Below, one piece after another: positions 26,155 through 35,493 of a stretch of DNA of 64,000 bases. Made by a program: the position numbers and the translations under genes. The stretch lies in contig NZ_CP090983.1 of assembly GCF_021513155.1 (NCBI RefSeq), forward strand, positions 218,501 through 282,500. The letters are read 5' to 3'. The notes under the pieces were generated by a model. It saw only the letters and a list, made by a program, of their open reading frames with translations, was not told where the DNA came from and made no database searches. This DNA is from Jeotgalibaca sp. MA1X17-3. GTDB lineage: Bacteria > Bacillota > Bacilli > Lactobacillales > Aerococcaceae. Numbering within the stretch: position 1 is the first letter of the stretch; each line of letters starts with the position of its first letter.

Positions 26155-27870
26155 TTATTGTAAGAACTGGGCTTCATAGAGTCGTTTATAGGTACCTTCA
26201 TTTTTCATTAATTCAGTATGTGTTCCTTGTTCTGAAACGCCGTTCTCATCGACAACAACAATACGGGTTGCATGTTTGATAGTAGCGAGACGGTGCGCAA
26301 TGATGAATGTCGTTCTACCAGCAGCTAACGTGTGTAGGGACTCTTGAATAACTTGTTCTGTTTCAGTATCTAATGCAGATGTAGCTTCATCTAAAATTAG
26401 AATGGGAGGATTTTTTAAGAACATACGGGCAATAGACAAACGTTGCTTTTGTCCTCCAGACAATTTAACTCCACGTTCTCCGATGATCGTATCAAACCCT
26501 TTAGGCATTGCTGAAATAACGTGATCCAAATTAGCCATTTTTGCAGCGGCGACTACCTCTTCTTCTGTAGCATCTAATCTTCCATACAAAATGTTTTCTC
26601 GAATAGTTCCTGGGAACAAGTAAACATCTTGTTGGACTACTCCAATTTCATTTCGTAGAGATTCCAATTTCATATCTTGAATATCCATACCATCAATAGT
26701 AATTTGACCACTTTTGATTTCATAAAAACGAGGTAATAGATTACAAAGAGTTGTTTTTCCCGCGCCACTTGGGCCAACAAAGGCAATCGTTTCTCCAGCA
26801 TGGACAGATAGATTGATCCCATCTAAGACTGGCTCAGACTCTTCATACCAGAAAGAGACATCCTTATATTCAATATCCCCTTTTAGATCTTGTACATGTC
26901 TTGCATTGGCTTTATTTTGGATAGAAGGGGTACGATCCATTTCTTCAGTAAAACGTCGGAAACCAGCAATTCCCTTTGGATACATTTCAATCATATTATT
27001 CACTTTTTCAATCGGCCGTACAAAAATATTTACTAATAGAATAAAACCAACAAAATCTCCATTGGTTAATTCTCCGCGGATTGTATAGTACGAACCAAAG
27101 AAAAGTGCAAATAAATTCATTAAACGAATCATAAAGTAATTGTAAGAAGAGCTAAACCCCATCATCTTATAAAATAATAGCTTCGATTTTCGGTAGAATT
27201 GGTTTAAATTTTTAAAACGTTCCGCTTCATGTTCTTCATTTGCAAAAGCTTGAACAACACGGATCCCACTAACAGATGCTTCAATTCCAGCATTGAATTC
27301 TCCTAAGCTTTCAAATATTTTAGTATTTACTTTCGTCATTCTTTTATTGAAGAAAGAAATAGCAAATATAATAAATGGAACCATACAGACAGTTGCGATT
27401 GCTAATTTCACATGTACGGTTGTCATTAAAGCAAAAGCACCTAGTAAGGTAATAATGGTAATGAAAATATCTTCAGGACCATGATGAGCTACTTCAGAGA
27501 TTTCAAATAAATCTGTAGTCAACCGAGTCATTAATTTTCCAGTTTTATTGTTATCGTAATAACTAAAAGGTTGTTTTTGCATATGTGTAAATAATTCCTG
27601 ACGCATATCGGTTTCAATGTTTACGCCTAACATGTGTCCAAAATAGGTTACGATAAATTGAAAAACAGTGTTTAATGCATACAAAGAAAAAAGTGCTATG
27701 GATGCAAAAATAATTAAATTCCAATTACCAACAGGTAAAATCGTATCAATTACTTCTTTAACAGCTACAGGAAAGGCTAATTCTAAAACTGCGGCAATAA
27801 CGGCACAAGTAAAGTCCAACATGAATAATTTTTTATATGGTTTATAGTAATAAAAAAAACGCTTGAGCAT
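26155..27870 (-). CDS. ABC exporter, fused membrane and ATPase domains
   Basis: A 571-residue half-transporter: six transmembrane segments (about 15-300) followed by an ATPase domain with Walker A GPSGAGKTT near residue 367, signature LSGGQKQRLSIAR near 473, Walker B ILILDEATSALD near 493, and the H-loop IAHRLAT. This is the multidrug/lipid exporter type (MsbA/BmrA-like), which works as a homodimer or with a partner; no second half gene is adjacent, so a homodimer is likely. ATG 27870 follows GGGGGC. Substrate unknown. Confidence 0.92.
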   Translation of the reverse strand: MLKRFFYYYKPYKKLFMLDFTCAVIAAVLELAFPVAVKEVIDTILPVGNWNLIIFASIALFSLYALNTVFQFIVTYFGHMLGVNIETDMRQELFTHMQKQPFSYYDNNKTGKLMTRLTTDLFEISEVAHHGPEDIFITIITLLGAFALMTTVHVKLAIATVCMVPFIIFAISFFNKRMTKVNTKIFESLGEFNAGIEASVSGIRVVQAFANEEHEAERFKNLNQFYRKSKLLFYKMMGFSSSYNYFMIRLMNLFALFFGSYYTIRGELTNGDFVGFILLVNIFVRPIEKVNNMIEMYPKGIAGFRRFTEEMDRTPSIQNKANARHVQDLKGDIEYKDVSFWYEESEPVLDGINLSVHAGETIAFVGPSGAGKTTLCNLLPRFYEIKSGQITIDGMDIQDMKLESLRNEIGVVQQDVYLFPGTIRENILYGRLDATEEEVVAAAKMANLDHVISAMPKGFDTIIGERGVKLSGGQKQRLSIARMFLKNPPILILDEATSALDTETEQVIQESLHTLAAGRTTFIIAHRLATIKHATRIVVVDENGVSEQGTHTELMKNEGTYKRLYEAQFLQ

Positions 27871-27913
27871 AATTGCCCCCCTTTAGAATCTCTCTAAAAA
27901 AATACACCTCATC

Positions 27914-27942
27914 ATTATGCCATACAAAAAAAGAAGAGACAA
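27914..27942 (-). promoter_or_regulatory. Promoter for ABC exporter
   Basis: Reading the minus strand, TTGTCT at 27942-27937 and CATAAT at 27919-27914 with a 17-base spacer, 44 bases before the ATG. Confidence 0.55.
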
Positions 27943-28020
27943 CTACCATCGAAACGAATTAAAGTTGACAATATATTACAAACTTTGATTTAAAAGTGGG
28001 ATGTGGTCCAATCCAACTGA

Positions 28021-28066
28021 ACACAACATATAGTGTTATTTATATTTCCAGGCACATATATGGTGT
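28021..28066 (+). promoter_or_regulatory. Paired NrdR boxes upstream of nrdHIEF
   Basis: ACACAACATATAGTGT at 28021-28036 and GGCACATATATGGTGT at 28051-28066, both close to the palindromic NrdR consensus ACACTATATATAGTGT. Their starts are 30 bases apart, about three helical turns, the usual arrangement for this repressor of ribonucleotide reductase genes. A weak promoter TTGCTT-N16-TAAAAT follows at 28073-28100. nrdR itself is not in the window. Confidence 0.8.
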
Positions 28067-28140
28067 TTTTAGTTGCTTATATATATTTCTCTTGTAAAAT
28101 AGGACTATAAAACAAACAGACAGAAAAAAGGAGAATTGAT

Positions 28141-28374
28141 ATGGCAGAACAAATGATTACAGTCTATTCAAAACCGGCATGCATGCAATGTAACTTTACT
28201 AAAAAATATTTAGATCAAAAAGGTTTAGTCTATGAAGTAAAGGATATTATGGAATCTGAAGAAGCTTTAGAAGAAGTTCGAAAATTAGGATTTCAGTCTC
28301 TACCTGTAATCCTTGCAGAAGGTATGGCAGCATTTAATGGCTTCCGTCCCGATTTGTTGGATCAATTGGCATGA
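28141..28374 (+). CDS. nrdH: NrdH glutaredoxin-like electron donor
   Basis: A 77-residue thioredoxin-fold protein with redox motif CMQC at residues 14-17 and the typical ending AFNGFRPDLLDQLA. NrdH reduces the class Ib ribonucleotide reductase. ATG 28141 has a GGAGAATT site. It overlaps nrdI by four bases (ATGA), so translation is coupled. First gene of the operon behind the NrdR boxes. Confidence 0.95.
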   Translation: MAEQMITVYSKPACMQCNFTKKYLDQKGLVYEVKDIMESEEALEEVRKLGFQSLPVILAEGMAAFNGFRPDLLDQLA

Positions 28375-28748
28375 AAATCGTTTTTATTAGCTTAACGGGT
28401 CAAACGCGTAAATTTGTTAAAAAGCTGAATATGGATTCACTCGAACTTTCTGCTGCCAACCCGTTTCAGGTAGTAGAGGAGCCTTATATCATTGTGACAC
28501 CTACCTATGATAAAGAAGTTACCGAGATTTTGAATGACTTCATAGAAACCGCTAATAATCAGCACTTTTTGAAAGGTGTAGCGGGTGGAGGAAATCTAAA
28601 TTTCGGTAAACTTTTTGTTTTTACAGCCAAAGATTTGGCTCATGACTACAACGTTCCCTTCTTACATTCATTTGAATTCCAAGGAAATGAAGAAGACGTT
28701 AACTTAATAAAGAAAGCGGTCGATCAAATTGACAATTACACTTCCTAA
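28371..28748 (+). CDS. nrdI: NrdI flavodoxin-like protein
   Basis: A 125-residue flavoprotein that supplies the oxidant for assembling the dimanganese-tyrosyl radical in NrdF. The N-terminal FISLTGQTRKFVKKL is the flavin phosphate loop, and GGGNLNFGKLFVFTAKDLA matches the family. It overlaps nrdH by four bases and nrdE by 20 bases, typical of a tightly coupled nrdHIEF operon. Confidence 0.95.
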   Translation: MKIVFISLTGQTRKFVKKLNMDSLELSAANPFQVVEEPYIIVTPTYDKEVTEILNDFIETANNQHFLKGVAGGGNLNFGKLFVFTAKDLAHDYNVPFLHSFEFQGNEEDVNLIKKAVDQIDNYTS

Positions 28749-30906
28749 AACACAACCTAATGAAATTACTTATTTTAAACTAAATAATGAAGTAAATCGT
28801 CCTGTTAATCAAACAATTCCTTTACATAAAGATAAGGAAGCTGTGAAAGCTTTCTTCAAAGAACATGTGATTCCTCATACTGTTTTATTTGATTCTTTAG
28901 ATGAAAAATTGGACTATTTGATTGCAGAAAATTTTATTGAAGAAGAGTTTGTAGCTAAATATCCTAGAACATTCATAAATGATTTGGCAAATTTTTTAAA
29001 AAATGAAAAATTTCGTTTCCGATCTTTTATGGGAGCATATAAATTTTACACGCAGTACGCTATGCGCACTAATGATGGAGAATATTATTTAGAAAACTAT
29101 GAAGAAAGAATATTATTCAATGCTCTTTACCTAGCAAATGGTGACCAAAAATTAGCTTGGAATATAGCAGATGAAATGATTCACCAACGTTACCAACCAG
29201 CTACTCCAACTTTTTTAAATGCCGGACGTAAGAGAAGAGGAGAATTCGTTTCTTGCTTCTTGATACAAGCAACGGATGATATGAATAGCATTGGACGTAC
29301 CATTAATAGTGCGTTGCAACTATCTCGTATCGGGGGAGGAGTAGGTGTAAATCTTAGTAATTTACGTGCTGCAGGTGACCCAATTAAAAAAATTGAGAAC
29401 GCCTCTAGTGGAGTGTTACCTGTAATGAAGTTATTGGAAGATAGTTTCAGTTACTCCAACCAACTAGGTCAACGGAACGGTGCTGGAGCGGTCTACTTAA
29501 ATGTTTTCCATCTAGATGTTTTATCCTTCTTATCTACTAAGAAAGAAAATGCAGATGAAAAAGTTCGTGTAAAAACACTTTCTCTAGGTCTAGTTGTTCC
29601 AGATAAATTTTATGAATTAGCTGCAGAGAATAAAGATATGTACTTGTTTAGTCCATACGATGTGGAACGGATTTATGGTAAACCATTTGCATATGTAGAT
29701 ATAAGTAAAGAATATGATTCTATGATTAATAATGATGAAATCCGTAAAACAAAAGTAAATGCTCGTGAAATAGAAAATGAAATTTCTAAGTTGCAACAAG
29801 AATCAGGTTATCCGTATATTATTAATATTGATACAGCGAATCGTGAGAATCCAATAGATGGAACTATCACGATGAGTAATTTATGTAGTGAGATTCTACA
29901 AATCCAAGAACCCTCTGTTATAAAAGATGATCAAACATATGAAATATTGGGAACCGATATTAGCTGTAATCTTGGCTCTACAAATATTGTTCAATTGATG
30001 CAATCAATAGACTTTGGAAAATCTATCGATACAATGGTACGAGCTCTGACATTTGTAACCGATCAGTCTAGTATCGATGCCGTTCCAACCATTCGCAACG
30101 GTAATGATCAATATCATACTATTGGGTTGGGTGCTATGGGTTTACATACGTTCCTTGCTCTTCAAGAAATGCAGTACGGATCTCCTGAATCAATTGAATT
30201 TACAGATAAATACTTTATGCTTTTGAATTATTATACACTTCAAGCAAGCAATCAAATGGCCAAAGAACGAAAAGAAACGTTCTACCGTTTTGAAGAGTCT
30301 GACTATGCAAATGGATCATACTTTGATGGGTATATAGAAAACGAATTAAGATTTGAGCATCCAGAAGTAGAAGCTTTATTCCAATCGATTGAAGTACCTA
30401 CTGCGTCTGACTGGGTAGCGCTGAAAGAGTCGATACAGCAACATGGCTTGTATCACCAAAATCGTCTTGCTGTAGCTCCAACAGGGTCTATCAGCTATGT
30501 AAATGAAACATCCGCAAGTATTCACCCAATCACTCGTTTGATTGAGGAAAGACAAGAGAAAAAGACTGGGAAAACATATTATCCAGCTCCTTATTTATCA
30601 AATGAAACTTTACCGTATTATCAATCTGCCTATGACATGGACATGCGCAAGGTAATCGATGTGTATGCAGCAGCTCAAAAGCATGTGGACCAAGGAATGA
30701 GCTTAACTTTATTCCTCCGTTCAGAAATTCCAGAAGGTCTTTACGATTGGAAGGAAGGACGAACTACAAAACAAACCACTCGTGATTTGAATATTCTAAG
30801 GCATTACGCATGGAAAAAAGGAGTCAAATCTATTTATTATGTACGTACCTTTACCGAAGATGAAGAAGAAATCGGTTCAAATTCATGTGAAAGTTGTACG
30901 ATCTAG
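28729..30906 (+). CDS. nrdE: Class Ib ribonucleoside-diphosphate reductase alpha subunit
   Basis: Catalytic subunit, 725 residues, making dNDPs aerobically. Family blocks: ITYFKLNNEVNRPVNQ near the start, FVSCFLIQATDDM with the first active-site cysteine, RIGGGVGVNLSNLR, NLCSEI with the second cysteine, and the flexible C-terminal NSCESCTI pair that is re-reduced by NrdH. The N-terminal ATP cone is absent, as expected for class Ib. Start is TTG 28729, inside nrdI, with a weak GAAAGCGG site. Confidence 0.95.
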   Translation: MTITLPKTQPNEITYFKLNNEVNRPVNQTIPLHKDKEAVKAFFKEHVIPHTVLFDSLDEKLDYLIAENFIEEEFVAKYPRTFINDLANFLKNEKFRFRSFMGAYKFYTQYAMRTNDGEYYLENYEERILFNALYLANGDQKLAWNIADEMIHQRYQPATPTFLNAGRKRRGEFVSCFLIQATDDMNSIGRTINSALQLSRIGGGVGVNLSNLRAAGDPIKKIENASSGVLPVMKLLEDSFSYSNQLGQRNGAGAVYLNVFHLDVLSFLSTKKENADEKVRVKTLSLGLVVPDKFYELAAENKDMYLFSPYDVERIYGKPFAYVDISKEYDSMINNDEIRKTKVNAREIENEISKLQQESGYPYIINIDTANRENPIDGTITMSNLCSEILQIQEPSVIKDDQTYEILGTDISCNLGSTNIVQLMQSIDFGKSIDTMVRALTFVTDQSSIDAVPTIRNGNDQYHTIGLGAMGLHTFLALQEMQYGSPESIEFTDKYFMLLNYYTLQASNQMAKERKETFYRFEESDYANGSYFDGYIENELRFEHPEVEALFQSIEVPTASDWVALKESIQQHGLYHQNRLAVAPTGSISYVNETSASIHPITRLIEERQEKKTGKTYYPAPYLSNETLPYYQSAYDMDMRKVIDVYAAAQKHVDQGMSLTLFLRSEIPEGLYDWKEGRTTKQTTRDLNILRHYAWKKGVKSIYYVRTFTEDEEEIGSNSCESCTI

Positions 30907-30948
30907 TAAAATTTTGAAAGAGTCATAGTAAGAAGGAGTATGTCATCT

Positions 30949-31911
30949 ATGGAAAAACAACAATATAAAGCAATTAACTGGAATCAGATTGAAGATGTAG
31001 TTGATAAATTAACTTGGGAAAAATTAGTAGAGCAATTTTGGACGGATACTCGCATTCCTATTTCAAATGACTTACAAGACTGGGCAAAACTTTCTGCAGC
31101 AGAGAAAGATATGATGGCAAAGGTATTCGGAGGACTAACCCTCCTGGATACTCTCCAGTCTGAAGATGGTGTAGACTCACTAAAACGAGCCATCCGAACG
31201 CAACATGAAGAAGCGGTTTACAACAATATACAATTCATGGAATCCATGCACGCTAAAAGCTATAGTGCAATTTTTAGTACATTAAACACAAAAAAAGAAA
31301 TTGACGATATCTTTACTTGGACAGCAGAAAATCCAATGTTACAAAAGAAAGCTCAAATGATTTTGGATGTCTATCAAAATGGTACTGATCTTCAACGAAA
31401 AGCAGCTAGTGTCTTTCTAGAATCATTTTTATTTTATTCTGGTTTCTATGCACCTCTGTATTACTTAGGAAACAGCAAACTAACAAATGTCGCAGAAATT
31501 ATTAAATTAATTTTACGAGATGAATCTGTACATGGTACGTACATCGGATATAAATTTCAAATTGGATATAACCAATTGCCAGAAGAAGAGCAATCTGTTT
31601 TAAAAGATTGGGTTTATGAGCTGATGTTTACCTTGTTTCAAAATGAATCAGATTATACACATTACTTGTATGATGATATTGGATGGACAGAAGATGTGCT
31701 GACATTCTTGCGTTATAACGCTAATAAAGCACTACAAAACTTAGGATTTGATCCGCTTTTCCCTGATACAGCAAATGATGTAAATCCGATTATTATGAAT
31801 GGAATTTCTACGGGAACATCGAATCACGATTTTTTCTCACAAGTAGGAAATGGGTACTTGTTAGGAATGGTTGAGTCGATGGAAAATGAAGATTATTCAA
31901 AATGGCTTTAA
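30949..31911 (+). CDS. nrdF: Class Ib ribonucleoside-diphosphate reductase beta subunit
   Basis: Radical-carrying subunit, 320 residues. Metal ligands are visible in SEDGVDSL-type aspartate/glutamate positions, EAVYNNIQFMESMHAKSYS (EXXH), ESFLFYSGFYAPLYY and RDESVHGTYIG (EXXH). The ATG at 30949 is preferred over the one at 30940 because GGAG ends only one base before the latter but lies 10 bases before the former. It follows nrdE by 42 bases and precedes the class III genes. Confidence 0.95.
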   Translation: MEKQQYKAINWNQIEDVVDKLTWEKLVEQFWTDTRIPISNDLQDWAKLSAAEKDMMAKVFGGLTLLDTLQSEDGVDSLKRAIRTQHEEAVYNNIQFMESMHAKSYSAIFSTLNTKKEIDDIFTWTAENPMLQKKAQMILDVYQNGTDLQRKAASVFLESFLFYSGFYAPLYYLGNSKLTNVAEIIKLILRDESVHGTYIGYKFQIGYNQLPEEEQSVLKDWVYELMFTLFQNESDYTHYLYDDIGWTEDVLTFLRYNANKALQNLGFDPLFPDTANDVNPIIMNGISTGTSNHDFFSQVGNGYLLGMVESMENEDYSKWL

Positions 31912-31931
31912 TTTCTTAAAATTAAAAAGTA

Positions 31932-31962
31932 GAGGGCAGCTTCTCAGAAGGCTGTCCTACAT
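31932..31962 (+). other. Hairpin between nrdF and nrdD
   Basis: AGGGCAGC pairs with GCTGTCCT around a short loop with no T run after it. It may slow transcription or mark an RNA-processing site between the aerobic and anaerobic genes, rather than end the transcript. Confidence 0.4.
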
Positions 31963-31992
31963 TGTAAGGAAAAAGAAGGCGAGGATGAAGTG

Positions 31993-34182
31993 ATGTTACA
32001 AGAAGAGACAATCATTACAACACAAGAAGGACACTTACCAACAAGGCTACAAATTCAAAAAAAAGATGGTCACCTTGAACCCTATCAAACAAATAAGCTA
32101 CAAAGAGCATTGGCAAAAGCACTAAAAAGTGTAAAACCAGAGGCAGAAGCAATTCAAGTAGCGAAGTATTTAGCTGCAGAAACAGAAGAGGAAAATTATC
32201 TACCTGTAGAAGGAATTTTAACTGGTTTTGATATGGATAGGATTGTGAAAAAAGTACTGACTGCTCATGGATATTTCTCAGCATGGGGAATGTATCAAGA
32301 ATATCAAGCTCGCAAGGAAGCTATGCGAGAAAAAAATCGTGATATGGACAGTATGATTCAAAAACTACTGAATAAGGATAAATCCATTGTCAATGAGAAC
32401 GCTAACAAGGATAGTGAAGTTTTTAACACACAGCGTGATTTAACAGCAGGAACGGTAGCAAAGGCCATTGGTATGCGAATGTTGCCTCTTCAAGTTGCGA
32501 ACGCTCATGAAAAAGGAGAGATCCATTATCATGATTTGGACTATACTCCGTATTCCCCACTTAGCAATTGCTGTTTAATTGATTTTGAAAATATGTTTAC
32601 GAATGGATTTAAAATTGGAAATGCTGACGTGGATAGTCCGCGGTCCATCCAGACTGCAGCGGCGCAAACGGCACAGATTATTGCGAACGTTGCCTCTAGT
32701 CAATATGGCGGATGTAGTTTCGATCGAATTGATGAAGTATTGGCTCCTTATGCTGAATTGAATTATCAAAAACATAAAGCAGAAGCAGATAAATGGATAG
32801 AAGGTTCAGAACGTCAAGAGGAATATATCATGGAACGCACGAAAAAAGATATTTATGATGCCATGCAAAGTTTGGAATACGAGATCAATACTCTTTACAC
32901 TTCACAAGGCCAAACTCCGTTTACTAGTTTAGGATTTGGACTAGGGACTAGTTGGTTTGAACGGGAAATTCAAAAAGCTATTTTAGCAATCCGGATCAAA
33001 GGTTTAGGTAAAGAGAAGCGAACAGCTATTTTTCCAAAATTAATTTTTACCTTAAAGAAAGGACTAAATTTTTCTCCAAGTGACCCGAACTACGATGTAA
33101 AACAACTTGCCTTAGAATGTTCTACAAAACGGATGTATCCGGATATATTAAGTTATGACAAAATTGTCAGTCTAACAGGTAGCTTTAAAGCACCGATGGG
33201 GTGTCGTTCTTTTCTACAAGGTTGGAAAGATGCAGAAGGACAAGAGGTAAACGCAGGAAGAATGAACTTGGGTGTAGTAACGCTTAATATTCCACGGATT
33301 GCTTTGGAAGCAGATGGAGATAAAGATTTATTCTGGGAAATTTTTCGCATGCGTGTTGCTGTTGCGAAGGAAGCCCTTGTTTATAAAGCAAAGCGTGTAG
33401 AAGAAGCTAGTCCAGAAAATGCTCCTATTTTGTACCAGCATGGTGCTTTCGGGAAACGTTTAATTCCAGGAGATTCTGTAAAAGAGACGTTTAAAGAGAG
33501 ACGTGCGACCGTTTCAATTGGTTATATCGGTCTATATGAAGCTGCAGCAGCTTTTTATGGTGGGAATTGGGAAGAGAACGCCGATGCAAAGAACTTTACC
33601 TTGGAAATAATCCAAGCATTAAAATCTTCAGCGGATGAGTGGAGTGATGAATATGGCTATCATTTTAGTGTTTACTCTACACCAAGTGAAAGCCTGACGG
33701 ATCGTTTTTGTCAATTAGATACGAATAAATTTGGAGCAATCACTGATATTACTGATAAAGGTTATTATACAAATAGCTTTCATTATGATGTTCGCAAAAA
33801 TCCTACTCCCTTTGAAAAATTAGATTTTGAAAAAGACTATCCGCAATACTGTTCAGGAGGATTCATTCATTATTGTGAATATCCTAAATTAGTTACCAAT
33901 CCAAAAGCCTTGGAAGCAGTATGGGATTATGCTTATGATAGAGTCGGTTATTTAGGAACGAATACACCTATTGACCACTGTTACGAATGTGATTTTCAAG
34001 GAGATTTTATACCTACGGAGAAGGGGTTTAAATGTCCTCAGTGTGGAAACCATGATCCTGCCAAATGTGACGTAGTAAAACGTACATGTGGCTACTTAGG
34101 AAATCCACAACAACGCCCGATGGTTTCTGGACGTCATAAAGAAATTAGTTCTCGTGTAAAGCACATGAAAGGATCTGAGTAA
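31993..34182 (+). CDS. nrdD: Anaerobic (class III) ribonucleoside-triphosphate reductase
   Basis: A 729-residue glycyl-radical enzyme that makes dNTPs without oxygen. An N-terminal ATP cone (about 25-110, with KDGHLEPYQTNKLQRALAKA) regulates activity. The zinc site near the C-terminus is CYECDFQG and CPQCGNHD, and the glycyl radical segment is RTCGYLGNPQQRP. The ATG at 31993 is chosen over GTG 31990 because of better spacing to AAGGCGAGG. nrdG, its activase, follows by one base. Confidence 0.95.
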   Translation: MLQEETIITTQEGHLPTRLQIQKKDGHLEPYQTNKLQRALAKALKSVKPEAEAIQVAKYLAAETEEENYLPVEGILTGFDMDRIVKKVLTAHGYFSAWGMYQEYQARKEAMREKNRDMDSMIQKLLNKDKSIVNENANKDSEVFNTQRDLTAGTVAKAIGMRMLPLQVANAHEKGEIHYHDLDYTPYSPLSNCCLIDFENMFTNGFKIGNADVDSPRSIQTAAAQTAQIIANVASSQYGGCSFDRIDEVLAPYAELNYQKHKAEADKWIEGSERQEEYIMERTKKDIYDAMQSLEYEINTLYTSQGQTPFTSLGFGLGTSWFEREIQKAILAIRIKGLGKEKRTAIFPKLIFTLKKGLNFSPSDPNYDVKQLALECSTKRMYPDILSYDKIVSLTGSFKAPMGCRSFLQGWKDAEGQEVNAGRMNLGVVTLNIPRIALEADGDKDLFWEIFRMRVAVAKEALVYKAKRVEEASPENAPILYQHGAFGKRLIPGDSVKETFKERRATVSIGYIGLYEAAAAFYGGNWEENADAKNFTLEIIQALKSSADEWSDEYGYHFSVYSTPSESLTDRFCQLDTNKFGAITDITDKGYYTNSFHYDVRKNPTPFEKLDFEKDYPQYCSGGFIHYCEYPKLVTNPKALEAVWDYAYDRVGYLGTNTPIDHCYECDFQGDFIPTEKGFKCPQCGNHDPAKCDVVKRTCGYLGNPQQRPMVSGRHKEISSRVKHMKGSE

Positions 34183-34183
34183 G

Positions 34184-34738
34184 ATGGTGGTGAATCCAAT
34201 TGATTGGCAATCAGCTGATTATAGTCACAACTACATTGCTGACTATAAACCGTATAATTTTGTAGACGGAGAAGGTGTCCGTTGTAGTCTGTATGTTAGT
34301 GGCTGCCTCTTTGCTTGCAAGGGTTGCTATAATAAAGTCGCCCAATCTTTTACCTATGGGAAGCCTTACACGAAAGAACTAGAGGATCAAATCATAGAGG
34401 ATTTACGTGCTGAATACTGTCAAGGACTTACTTTACTAGGAGGGGAACCCTTTTTAAATACAGAAGTTGCTCTTTCTTTATGTAAAAGGGTTCGTGAAGA
34501 ATTTGGGAGTACTAAAGATATTTGGAGTTGGACAGGTTATACGTGGGAAGAATTACTTTTAGCTAGTGAAGATAAGAAAGATTTATTAAATTATCTGGAT
34601 GTATTAGTAGATGGTCGTTTTGAGCAAGGTTTGATGGATTTAAGCCTTGCTTTTAAAGGCAGTTCCAATCAGCGTATCCTAGATGTCCCAGCATCTTTAG
34701 AGGCAAATGAGGCCTTACTGTGGGAGCCGACTATGTAA
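34184..34738 (+). CDS. nrdG: Anaerobic ribonucleotide reductase activating protein
   Basis: Radical SAM enzyme, 184 residues, that installs the glycyl radical on NrdD. The iron-sulfur motif CLFACKGCYN (CX3CX2C) is at about residues 43-52, after VDGEGVRCSLYVSGC. TLLGGEPFLN and WSWTGYTWEELL are also family blocks. ATG 34184 overlaps the nrdD ribosome region (GGATCTGAG), so the two are translated together. Confidence 0.95.
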   Translation: MVVNPIDWQSADYSHNYIADYKPYNFVDGEGVRCSLYVSGCLFACKGCYNKVAQSFTYGKPYTKELEDQIIEDLRAEYCQGLTLLGGEPFLNTEVALSLCKRVREEFGSTKDIWSWTGYTWEELLLASEDKKDLLNYLDVLVDGRFEQGLMDLSLAFKGSSNQRILDVPASLEANEALLWEPTM

Positions 34739-34817
34739 AGGTAGCAAAGAAAATTGTGATTAACTTTTACTTCGTACGATATACTTTAATATGATAGCAA
34801 GTGAAAGTTCCTTCTTC

Positions 34818-34845
34818 ATACATGATTCTAAGCAATTTCGTGTAT
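34818..34845. repeat. 28-bp imperfect inverted repeat, copy 1
   Basis: Arms ATACATGA and TCGTGTAT flank GATTCTAAGCAATTTC-type central sequence. A second copy with two base changes is at 35858-35885. The pair brackets the small membrane peptide gene and the toxin-antitoxin genes. Confidence 0.6.
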
Positions 34846-34946
34846 CTAGAATGAAGGTGAGTTGTCACAATAAGAATGGAGTAAACTCAGCTAGAATACT
34901 TGTTTTACATATGGTATTTTAATTATAAGATAAGGAGGTTCTATTG

Positions 34947-35078
34947 ATGAATTCAGACATCATTTTTATATTACCAGTAATTCAAATGGTATTGGTCTTC
35001 ATCCTATCATTGCTTGCTGTATACACTTTGATTCTAGCTATAAAAGCACTAAAGCTGTATATTAAAAAGAAATCTTAA
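34947..35078 (+). CDS. Small membrane peptide, 43 residues
   Basis: MNSDIIFILPVIQMVLVFIL begins a 43-residue peptide with one long hydrophobic segment (about 5-33) and a basic tail ending YIKKKS. The ribosome site TAAGGAGG is near perfect with 8 bases to the ATG, which argues for real translation. It is not recognised. It lies between nrdG and a RelBE-type module; its size and shape resemble small membrane toxins or regulatory peptides, but nothing in the sequence proves this. Confidence 0.6.
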   Translation: MNSDIIFILPVIQMVLVFILSLLAVYTLILAIKALKLYIKKKS

Positions 35079-35154
35079 TAGTATTACATAGGTTGGATTA
35101 GTTTAATTGTTTATATGTTTTTCTCTCTCCCTGCATTAGGAACTATTAATTATG

Positions 35155-35189
35155 ATTTCAAAAAAAGAACCTTAGTTTAACAAGGTTCT
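35155..35189 (-). terminator. Terminator after toxin-antitoxin operon
   Basis: On the minus strand AGAACCTT pairs with AAGGTTCT around an 8-base loop and is followed by a T run. Confidence 0.8.
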
Positions 35190-35219
35190 AGGCACACGTC
35201 TGTAAGTATCTTCATACAT

Positions 35220-35492
35220 TCATTGATAAATATCTTTTCTATGCCCAATTTCTAACATTAAAATAGTAACTGTTTCATCGTTAATATCCGCTATTAAGCG
35301 ATAATCTCCAATTCTATAACGCCATTCTCCTGAACGATTAGCGACTAATCCTTTTCCATGCTGTCTAGGATCTGTACAATTGACTAGATTTTTTTTGATC
35401 CATCCCATAATTAAAAGAGATTGGTGTTTATCCATTTTTTTTAACGTTTTTTGAGCTCCTTTTTCAAACTCTACTTGATAACCCGAGCTCAT
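35220..35492 (-). CDS. RelE/ParE-family toxin
   Basis: A 90-residue basic protein with the RelE fold pattern: YQVEFEKGAQKTLKKMDK at the start, GEWRYRIGDYRLIADIND in the middle, and the ending LEIGHRKDIYQ. RelE toxins cut mRNA in the ribosome; ParE relatives poison gyrase, and the sequence fits RelE better (R-x-R-x-GDYR-I pattern). It is one base downstream of the antitoxin stop, so translation is coupled. Confidence 0.88.
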   Translation of the reverse strand: MSSGYQVEFEKGAQKTLKKMDKHQSLLIMGWIKKNLVNCTDPRQHGKGLVANRSGEWRYRIGDYRLIADINDETVTILMLEIGHRKDIYQ

Positions 35493-35493
35493 A

